DNA of 36,276 bases from an uncultured Spirochaetaceae bacterium (GTDB lineage Bacteria; Spirochaetota; Spirochaetia; Treponematales; Treponemataceae), in assembly GCA_902778325.1 (NCBI GenBank), contig CACYWZ010000021.1, forward strand, positions 1-36,276. Reading direction: 5' to 3'. Shown here piece after piece: positions 23,073 through 29,649 of this stretch (the stretch's first letter is position 1; every line of letters begins with the position of its first letter). A program made the position numbers and the translations under genes. The notes under the pieces are model-generated. The model made no database searches. It saw only the letters and a list, made by a program, of their open reading frames with translations, and was not told the DNA's origin.

Positions 23073-26004
23073 TTACCCTCTTTTGCAATTCCAAAATCTT
23101 CGCTGAATTGCGGTTTGAATCTTTTTTTAGCAACTGTTCAACAAGAGCCTTCGCCATAATGACATTGTTTTTCTGCAAGGCTTGAACAGCTTTCTGGTAT
23201 TTTGCCTCATCTTCGCCTGAAAGCACAAGAACTGCATTTCCGCCAACACGAGTCTGAACGCTGTCAATCAATTTTGCAGTTTCAGCACTATCTGCATTAA
23301 GGCTAGAGGCTTCATTCAACAAACTAAGAGCGCTTTTTAGTTTTTCAGCATCAGAGCCTGCGCTGTCAATCAACTTCCTTGCTCTTTCAGTCATTGCGCT
23401 CGCCCTTGCTTTTTCCTCTCGGCTGACAGGCTTTTGTCTTATTCCGATTTCGATTTCAACATTGAAAATCAAATCTTTCAATCCCGGATACGACGGGTTT
23501 ATCTCATACAAATCTTGCAAATCCGCATACGCTTGCTGTCGCATTTCCTTTTGCTTTATTTGGACTTTCGCAGTATCAATGCGACTTGCAAAAAGTTTCT
23601 CAAACTCCGCAGGGTCTGAAATCTGGGCAATCCGAAGCGTCAAAACACTAGCCTCTCGGTTGAGCGGATAAACAAGTTGTAGCTCATGAAGTTTTTGAAG
23701 CGCCTTTTCAAAGTATTGCAAAGCCTTATCGCGCTTGTTCTTCTTGAGATTTTTCTGTCCTTCAGCAAAATGCTTTTTCGCAATGTTCAAAATCTGGGAC
23801 ATTTCAGGATAAAGAGGCGCAGAAACACGAAGTTCTCGTCCGTTTTTCAACTCAAGAGCATTGTTCACCAACGAAAGCATACTGTGAATTTCAGGGTGTT
23901 CTTCGATGTTTGTAATCGCCCAACGGTCCCGAGCGCGAATCAAAAGACTTTCCGCACTCTCAAACTCGCCATTGTAATATTCGCGACGTGCCTTAGTGAT
24001 AAGCTCTCGCACCTCACGAACGATAAACACATTTTCCGCCCTTGCAATCTCAAGCGAAAGAGCGCAAAGAATATCGTCGCTTCGCTTTCTTAGCGCAGGG
24101 TCTTCTTGATATGAAAGCGATTCATTAAACTTTGCCCTCGCCCTTGCTATGCTGTTTCGGGCGCTTTCAAAATCGTTTTTGGAAAAAGATGCCGAAGCCT
24201 GCTGATAACGGCGCTCAGCTTCATCTTTTGCCTTTTCGCTCAAGACAACATTGTTTTTCGCCGTGCCAAGATTTTCTGACGCCTTGAAAAGAAGACTTGA
24301 AAGATAATCGATATTAGCGCTTATCGTATTCTTGTATTCAAGGACATTTTCTTCCGCTCCATTTTCCAAAACGCCAAGTTCAGAGCGCAAAACACCAATA
24401 TCAGCGCTAATTCTTTTTTGAGCCTCCTCAAATTTCGGAACAGACTCACGAGAGTAATGCAAATCATCTTCTGTAGCGCCAAGAAGCGAAATCGCACCTT
24501 CGACTCTTTCGCCATCATCTTTGGCAATGTCATTGCTCGCAACAACAAAATAGTTTCCAAGTTTGTGCCACAACTTCACCGTTGACTGAGCATAACGCTC
24601 ACCAACAGCCTTCATCAAAGAATCGTGATAAGGAATGGCATCGTTCCATTCAAGAGCGCAATTTTCAACTTTCAAATCCTCAAGATACGGCGCATCATCA
24701 GAAAACCTGTCGCGATAATTCTTGTAGACATCAAGAGAGTCAATCATCTTTGAAACAGCGTCTCTCTTATTTTCCCTTTCGTTCTTAGCCGCGTTCGAAG
24801 TATCAGAAAGACGCTCAATAGCAAGGTCTTCGTCCTCAAAAGCACGCTTGGCAGACGAAAGACCTTCACACCTTGACGCCCATTTTTCTGCCGCCAAAAG
24901 AGAGCGCGAATATTTTTCATTGTCGTCAAAGAATGTTCCGCCAGAACCCTTTTTCATTTTTTTGTTCAAATCGTTTGTGCTAACAGAAAGGCGGGAAAAC
25001 AATCTGACATTTTCGCATTGAGATTTTATCGCTTCAAAACTCTCATTCTCGCTTTTGCACATTTCATCGCTGTTCTTGAGAGTGGCAAGATACGCCTCGC
25101 TGTCCATCAACGAAACAAGCGCTTTCCATTGCGTTTCAATAACACGAACAATTCCGCTTTCAGCCACACCCTCGCTTCCGAGCGCAAGCCTTGAGACAAA
25201 AGCGATATACGCCGAGTCAGTCAAATCAGGAAAATCTTTAACAAACGTCGAATAGCAGTTTTTCATCTCATCAGCGCAGCTCAAAATGTCATTGTGGATA
25301 ACAGCAGCGCGTGAAAAAGCGCTATCCACAGCCTTGAAAGCCTTTTCGCTCTCTGAATACTTTCCTGACTTGAGGGCAGCAATATATCGCTCATAAGCGC
25401 TTTTCAAATCAACTTGAACAAGCGAAAAAAGAGTGCAATCGTCCTCAACTTTTTTCAGCAATGCCGAAAGAGTTTCGCTAATATCACCGTTTTCGTCGTT
25501 GGCAAAAAACTCATTTCGGTAAATGTCAAAGCCTTTCTCAAACACATTTGCCGCGCTGTCATATTTCCCGTCATCCATAAAAGCGCGAGATTCACGCTGC
25601 ATTCTTGCATACTGAGAGCGAAAATAAGCAAATTGAGCCGCCTTTTTCGCCTCAGCGACAAACTCTTTTTCAGCCTTTCCGGGATTTTTTTCTGTTTCCT
25701 CAAGGTCTTTTATCATATCAAGTTTTTTCTTGTCGTTTTCAGGCTCGTCCAACAGAACTTCGATAAAATCGTCCGCCTTCCTAGAATATTGCTTTCGGGC
25801 AGAGAAAATTTCCTGAACCCTTTTTTCCGCCTCGTCAAACTTTTTTGGATTTTCACGCATATACTTCGTGATAAGAGAGAGCGCTAGATTATATTCGCGC
25901 ATTTCGATAAGAGCATCGATTTCTTTCAGCGCATCGTCTGCGAAAACAGGACAAAAAAAGAGAGATGAGATGACAATCGAAAAAAATATTTTTTTGAATA
26001 TCAT
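23059..26004 (-). CDS. Large periplasmic helical-repeat (TPR-like) protein
   Basis: A 981-residue protein with a signal peptide (MIFKKIFFSIVISSLFFCPVFA, split after about residue 22). GAGGAG precedes this start, which I chose over 26046. The mature protein is almost all helical. It has TPR-like repeats near the N-terminus (EMREYNLALSLITKYMRENP), at 145-180, in the 600-700 region (ASFSKNDFESARNSIARARA; YYNGEFESAESLLIRARDRW) and near 770-800 (KNKRDKALQYFEKALQKL). The middle is coiled-coil-like. It is co-transcribed with the phosphatase gene and probably scaffolds its periplasmic sensor or envelope assembly. The specific partner is unknown. Confidence 0.85.
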   Translation of the reverse strand: MIFKKIFFSIVISSLFFCPVFADDALKEIDALIEMREYNLALSLITKYMRENPKKFDEAEKRVQEIFSARKQYSRKADDFIEVLLDEPENDKKKLDMIKDLEETEKNPGKAEKEFVAEAKKAAQFAYFRSQYARMQRESRAFMDDGKYDSAANVFEKGFDIYRNEFFANDENGDISETLSALLKKVEDDCTLFSLVQVDLKSAYERYIAALKSGKYSESEKAFKAVDSAFSRAAVIHNDILSCADEMKNCYSTFVKDFPDLTDSAYIAFVSRLALGSEGVAESGIVRVIETQWKALVSLMDSEAYLATLKNSDEMCKSENESFEAIKSQCENVRLFSRLSVSTNDLNKKMKKGSGGTFFDDNEKYSRSLLAAEKWASRCEGLSSAKRAFEDEDLAIERLSDTSNAAKNERENKRDAVSKMIDSLDVYKNYRDRFSDDAPYLEDLKVENCALEWNDAIPYHDSLMKAVGERYAQSTVKLWHKLGNYFVVASNDIAKDDGERVEGAISLLGATEDDLHYSRESVPKFEEAQKRISADIGVLRSELGVLENGAEENVLEYKNTISANIDYLSSLLFKASENLGTAKNNVVLSEKAKDEAERRYQQASASFSKNDFESARNSIARARAKFNESLSYQEDPALRKRSDDILCALSLEIARAENVFIVREVRELITKARREYYNGEFESAESLLIRARDRWAITNIEEHPEIHSMLSLVNNALELKNGRELRVSAPLYPEMSQILNIAKKHFAEGQKNLKKNKRDKALQYFEKALQKLHELQLVYPLNREASVLTLRIAQISDPAEFEKLFASRIDTAKVQIKQKEMRQQAYADLQDLYEINPSYPGLKDLIFNVEIEIGIRQKPVSREEKARASAMTERARKLIDSAGSDAEKLKSALSLLNEASSLNADSAETAKLIDSVQTRVGGNAVLVLSGEDEAKYQKAVQALQKNNVIMAKALVEQLLKKDSNRNSAKILELQKRVNALL

Positions 26005-26108
26005 TTCACTCTCCTCAAAAACACTGCTATTAAAGATTTTCGACAATAAAACGCGCCTTTTGCACTTTCAAAACTCCCGAAAAACAGCGGTTTTGCGCTT
26101 TTGGCACA

Positions 26109-26138
26109 ATGACAAAAAAAGATAAATCAGATTATAAT
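26109..26138 (+). promoter_or_regulatory. Promoter at the FadL-like gene start, probably leaderless
   Basis: ATGACA (26109-26114), an 18-base spacer, then TATAAT (26133-26138). The ATG at 26147 is eight bases past the -10, about where transcription should begin, and no ribosome site is present. Confidence 0.6.
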
Positions 26139-26146
26139 GAAAATCA

Positions 26147-27439
26147 ATGATGAAGACGACTGCAAGAATTATAGCATTATTTTTCTTTCTCGTGCAAAGC
26201 GCTCTCATTTTTGCGCTGAACATCACACAAGCGCCCACAAGCGTCTCGGACGTGTTCGACACGTTCGCACAAGACGAAAACGCAGGCTCTTCAACATTTC
26301 TTTCGCTCAATATCCCGACAGGAGCAAGGGCAGAAAGCCTCGGAGGCGCATACACAGGGCTTTCAGATGACATCAGTTTTTTCGATTACAATCCAGCAGG
26401 CTCAGCTCTTCTAAGCGAAACAGAAGCCGCCGTTTTTCATAACTCCTGGATTTCAGACAGCGCCATCGAAACAATAGCCGCCACAACAAGATACGGCGAC
26501 TTTGGAATGGCGGCTGCGGCAAAATGCTTCTACGTTCCTTTCACGCAATACGATTATTACGGCGAAAAGCAAACTGACGGCTATTACAGCGAAACAACCG
26601 CCATTTTTAATATGTCATACAACTTTTTTCACGGCTATTATTTCAAAGGCATTGCGCTCGGAATGAACATAAAAGGCGCATGGAGAAGCGTTCCTGATTA
26701 CGCTGACAGCGAAACAAGTGAAATCAAAAAAGGCATTTCGCAGTCAGCCGCCGCAGTTATGGCGGACTTTGGCGCATTGACGCGCTTTAACTTCTTGAAG
26801 TTTTACTCATCACGAGAGCCGAATTTCAGCATCGGACTTTGCCTGAAAAACGCAGGCGTGGCGTTCACAGGATTTTCAAAACAAATCGAGCGCGACGACC
26901 CAATCGCAACACAGGCAAGCATCGGCTTTTCATACAAAATGCTGGAAGCGTTCACGCTCAGCGCAGATTTTTCACAGCCCATAAATCTCTTTTCGCCCTC
27001 CGAAAGCGAAAAATTCTCAGCGGGCGCGGGAATGATTTTTCAAATCACAAACAAAACAGCCATTCTCGCAGGCTTTCTCCTAAAAGGAGGAAATCCGCGC
27101 ATGAGCCTTGGCGGAGAAGCAGTCTACAGAGGCGTCCAGTTCAACATAAACTACACGCTCGACCTTACCTCATCGCTAAACCCCGTGAACCACATCTCGC
27201 TTTCAGCAAAAATCCGCCTAGGCGACCGTGGAAGAGCGAAGAAAGCCGCAACCGTGGACGAAAAATACATCGAAGGACTGCAAAAATACAGCGAGGGCGA
27301 TTATACAGAGGCAATCCGATTGTGGAAAGAAGCGCTCGAAATCGACTCAGGCTTTGACCCCGCCAAAAAAGGCATCACAATCGCCCAAAAGCAGCAGCAG
27401 CTCATCGAAAAGATAAAAGAAATGCAGTCGCTCGACTGA
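26147..27439 (+). CDS. FadL-like/UPF0164 outer-membrane protein with a C-terminal TPR
   Basis: A 430-residue protein with a signal peptide (1-24, MMKTTARIIALFFFLVQSAL then IFA). It has the start typical of spirochete UPF0164/FadL-like and PorV-type barrels: IPTGARAESLGGAYTGLSDD, ISFFDYNPAGSALL. Alternating beta-strand segments follow to about residue 365 (FSIGLCLKNAGVAFTGF; NPVNHISLSAKIRLGD). The last 60 residues are a TPR (KYIEGLQKYSEGDYTEAIRL). Related T. pallidum proteins are proposed long-chain fatty-acid transporters. The gene is divergent from the TPR-like/phosphatase operon, which is likely part of one envelope system. Confidence 0.88.
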   Translation: MMKTTARIIALFFFLVQSALIFALNITQAPTSVSDVFDTFAQDENAGSSTFLSLNIPTGARAESLGGAYTGLSDDISFFDYNPAGSALLSETEAAVFHNSWISDSAIETIAATTRYGDFGMAAAAKCFYVPFTQYDYYGEKQTDGYYSETTAIFNMSYNFFHGYYFKGIALGMNIKGAWRSVPDYADSETSEIKKGISQSAAAVMADFGALTRFNFLKFYSSREPNFSIGLCLKNAGVAFTGFSKQIERDDPIATQASIGFSYKMLEAFTLSADFSQPINLFSPSESEKFSAGAGMIFQITNKTAILAGFLLKGGNPRMSLGGEAVYRGVQFNINYTLDLTSSLNPVNHISLSAKIRLGDRGRAKKAATVDEKYIEGLQKYSEGDYTEAIRLWKEALEIDSGFDPAKKGITIAQKQQQLIEKIKEMQSLD

Positions 27440-27446
27440 TTTTTTA
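27425..27446 (+). terminator. Intrinsic terminator overlapping the end of the FadL-like gene
   Basis: CAGTC (27425-27429) and GACTG (27434-27438) form a five-pair stem with a GCTC loop, then ATTTTTT. The stop codon lies in the stem's right end. The opposing gene ends only 18 bases further on. Confidence 0.65.
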
Positions 27447-27457
27447 GACCGTTTCGC

Positions 27458-28228
27458 CTAAGAGCAGAATTTTGAAAGATAATTATAGACCGCTCGCACT
27501 TGAGATTCGCCTTTAACGTATTTTTGAAGAATGCGCAAGTTCTCGCTTGAAAAAGTGAACGTGATTTTTATCTTTGCCTCGCTGTTTTTTTCGCGAAGCA
27601 TATCGCAAAACGCAATAAGTTCCTCTGTCGTCGGGCTTCCAAGCCCAAAGCCGTTCCACAAATCAATGCTGTCGCCTCCAGAGCTGACGATGAACTGAGG
27701 AGTTGCAGAGCCGCCTTTGTAATCAGTTATCTTGAGATTGAACGAAAGACTTTCGATTTCGCTCCAGCGTATAACGTCGCTATGAAGACTGAAAAACTTT
27801 TTGTGGATAATCCCCTCATCGCGCACCCTGATGTTATAAAAAAACGTGAACGGAAAGACAAGAAGCGCAATCACTTCGACGATTATGCAAAAAGTAACGT
27901 CGCGCTTGTACGAGCCAAGACTGTAGCGCCCTCCCGAATAGTTTTCTTTTGAGTTCATTTTCTTGAAATAATCGCCCATCCCGAAAAGAGCCGAGAAAAG
28001 CCATTCAAGAGCGACATACGAAACAAAAATCCAGATGAAAAAGCCGCAAAGTGCAAAAATCGAAGGACCAACGCCAGCAAAAAACAACTCGCCTTCTTTT
28101 ATTTTGAACAAAAAGCGCATAAGAGGCGCATAACATTGGTGCAAAAATATCATTGAATACACCATCTGAGCGATGTAGAGCGCCAAAAACAAAAAGAAAA
28201 GCGCTGTTTGTGTGTGCTTTTTAGACAT
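27458..28228 (-). CDS. Three-helix membrane protein with a PH-like cytoplasmic domain
   Basis: About 256 residues from MSKKHTQTALFFLFLALYIA. I chose the ATG at 28228 because GGAG lies upstream and the first membrane helix then starts near residue 9. ATGs at 28255 and 28297 are alternatives. Helices are expected at about 9-29, 50-76 and 110-132. After them comes a soluble beta-rich domain (YNIRVRDEGIIHKKFFSLHSDV, split here for length, then RWSEIESLSFN) that resembles the bacterial PH-like domain seen in YdbT-type and other membrane proteins. The function is unknown. Array D and REP-like hairpins lie upstream. Confidence 0.65.
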   Translation of the reverse strand: MSKKHTQTALFFLFLALYIAQMVYSMIFLHQCYAPLMRFLFKIKEGELFFAGVGPSIFALCGFFIWIFVSYVALEWLFSALFGMGDYFKKMNSKENYSGGRYSLGSYKRDVTFCIIVEVIALLVFPFTFFYNIRVRDEGIIHKKFFSLHSDVIRWSEIESLSFNLKITDYKGGSATPQFIVSSGGDSIDLWNGFGLGSPTTEELIAFCDMLREKNSEAKIKITFTFSSENLRILQKYVKGESQVRAVYNYLSKFCS

Positions 28229-28297
28229 TTTTCTATTCTTCTCCTTTCTTTCCATCACAAAGTATACAAAAAATATCGCGTACATTGCAAGAAGCAT

Positions 28298-28591
28298 TCA
28301 AAAGCAATGCCTCATCACAAGCATAATGAGCATAATCAAATGCTTTTGCTTTATAATCAATTGCTTCTGTTCCATAATCATTTGCTTTTGCTCAATAATC
28401 ACTTGCTTTTACTTTATAATCACATGCTTTTGCTTCATAATCAATTGCTTCTGTTCCATAATCATTTGCTTTTGCTCAATAATCAAATGCTTTTGCTCCA
28501 TAATCATTTGCTTTTGCTTCATAATCACTTGCTTTTGTTCCATAATCAATTGCTTTTGCTTTTCATCGCGGGAATAAATCTTGCAGACGTC
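28298..28591 (-). pseudogene. Heptad-repeat coding remnant (minus strand of array D)
   Basis: In one minus-strand frame between stops at 28592 and 28298, ten or more seven-codon units read (M/I)(E/K)QK(Q/H)(L/V/M)I. Hydrophobic positions stay hydrophobic (codons NTG and ATN) and charged positions stay charged, as expected of a coiled coil under selection. One unit has a nonsense change, CAA to TAA (28409-28411), splitting the frame. No ribosome site is seen. It looks like a degraded coiled-coil gene, or a peptide starting at an internal ATG. Confidence 0.45.
28332..28562. repeat. Tandem array D: eleven 21-bp units
   Basis: ATAATCA recurs at 28332, 28353, 28374, 28395, 28416, 28437, 28458, 28479, 28500, 28521 and 28542, always 21 bp apart. 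Units 2-3 and 6-7 are identical 42-bp blocks 84 bp apart, a sign of block duplication. The two bases after ATAATCA vary (AA, AT, TT, CT, CA) while TGCTT is mostly fixed. The 586-bp gap between genes at 28229-28814 holds this array, a terminator and REP-like hairpins. Confidence 0.95.
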
Positions 28592-28659
28592 CTAAAATAC
28601 ACAGGAAGAGAAGAAATCCTCTTTCAGACAATGCGGGAGTTTGCATACGCGATTGACCC

Positions 28660-28697
28660 AAAAAAAGAGCATCGTTTTTTTGCGACGCTCTTTTTTA
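28660..28697. terminator. Two-way terminator-like hairpin
   Basis: AAAAAGAGC (28662-28670) pairs with GCTCTTTTT (28687-28695), with A runs on one side and T runs on the other, so it can work in both directions. No intact rightward gene ends here. It may be left from a gene now lost, of which array D is another remnant. Confidence 0.65.
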
Positions 28698-28705
28698 TAG
28701 ATTTT

Positions 28706-28810
28706 GTCATTCCGAACTTGTTTTCGGAATCTGTTTTATTCAAGGCAGATGCTAAAACGAGTTCAGCATGACACTAGAAATCATGTATCCACCGAAAAGT
28801 TCAGCATGAC
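28706..28810. repeat. REP-like hairpins, GTCAT/ATCTG family, copies 2, 3 and a partial copy
   Basis: Copy 2 (28706-28733, plus strand) has the stem TCCGAA/TTCGGA. Copy 3 (28746-28772, minus strand) has GCTGAA/TTTAGC, with a G-U pair. Both have GTCAT before and ATCTG after the stem and face each other as an inverted pair. A third, partial copy (28797-28810, minus strand) keeps only GTCATGCTGAACTT. They lie downstream of pflA. Confidence 0.7.
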
Positions 28811-28814
28811 AATT

Positions 28815-29561
28815 TTATTTTCGCCAGCCTTCGTATTTTTCGCACTCCAAGATTTTTCGTGCATTCTCAACGCGCTCTGCTGTCGGGCTTTCGGTTTTCT
28901 CAAGCGCGTACGGGATACCGAGCGTTTTGTATTTCGCCGCTCCAAGTCCGTGATACGGCAAGATTTCAACGCGCTGAACATTTGAGAGCGTGCGGATAAA
29001 ATCGCGTGTCTTCAAAAGATACTCGTCGTTGTCGGTTATGCCGGGAACAAGAACGTGTCGAATCCAAATCGGCTTTTTGATTTCGTCGAGATAGCGGAAC
29101 ATATCGATGATGTTCTTTCCTGATTTTCCCGTGAGTTTTATGTGCTCGTCCTCGTCGATGTGCTTTATGTCGACAAGAAGCGTGTCGGTAACAGCCATCA
29201 GAGATTCAAACTTCTTGAACCACTCGCCTTCTCGTGTGAACGGCTCTCCTGCTGTGTCGATGCAAGTGTTGATACCGAGTTCCTTTGCTTTCGTGAACAA
29301 TTCGAGCAAGAAATCAATCTGAACAAGAGGCTCACCGCCAGAAACCGTGATTCCGCCCTTCTTTCCCCAATATGAGCGGCATGCAAGCGCCTCTTTCAAA
29401 AGTTCGTCAACTTCCATCTGCTTGCCTTTCATCAAATCCCATGTGTCAGGATTGTGGCAATACTTGCATCTCAAATGACAACCTGTCGTAAAAATAATGA
29501 AACGCACTCCAGGCCCGTCAACAGAGCCAAAAGATTCCAACTGATGTATATATCCCTTCAT
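28815..29561 (-). CDS. pflA: Pyruvate formate-lyase activating enzyme
   Basis: A 248-residue radical-SAM protein. The 4Fe-4S cysteines are Cys28, Cys32 and Cys35 in TGCHLRCKYCHN. Also present are TVSGGEPLVQ and the PflA-like DIKHIDEDEHIKLTG and WIRHVLVPGITDN. It makes the glycyl radical on pyruvate formate-lyase, for anaerobic conversion of pyruvate to acetyl-CoA and formate. GAGG stands seven bases before the ATG. PflB, its usual neighbour, is not in this window: the genes on both sides are unrelated. Another glycyl-radical enzyme as partner is possible, but the sequence favours PflA. Confidence 0.93.
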   Translation of the reverse strand: MKGYIHQLESFGSVDGPGVRFIIFTTGCHLRCKYCHNPDTWDLMKGKQMEVDELLKEALACRSYWGKKGGITVSGGEPLVQIDFLLELFTKAKELGINTCIDTAGEPFTREGEWFKKFESLMAVTDTLLVDIKHIDEDEHIKLTGKSGKNIIDMFRYLDEIKKPIWIRHVLVPGITDNDEYLLKTRDFIRTLSNVQRVEILPYHGLGAAKYKTLGIPYALEKTESPTAERVENARKILECEKYEGWRK

Positions 29562-29649
29562 AGTTAACCTCGCTCAAAAGTGTATCACATAAAGAAAATA
29601 GTTATAAGATGGCAACAAAGGCAATTGTCTTTTTGCCAGAACGAAAATC

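Noticed and set aside
937-28562. CRISPR arrays
   Set aside because: Units follow each other directly with no unique spacers, and no cas gene is present.
28208-28771. Plus-strand ORFs rich in Leu, His and Asn or in Cys and Ile across array D
   Set aside because: Very low complexity and no start signal; the minus-strand heptad frame explains the repeat better.
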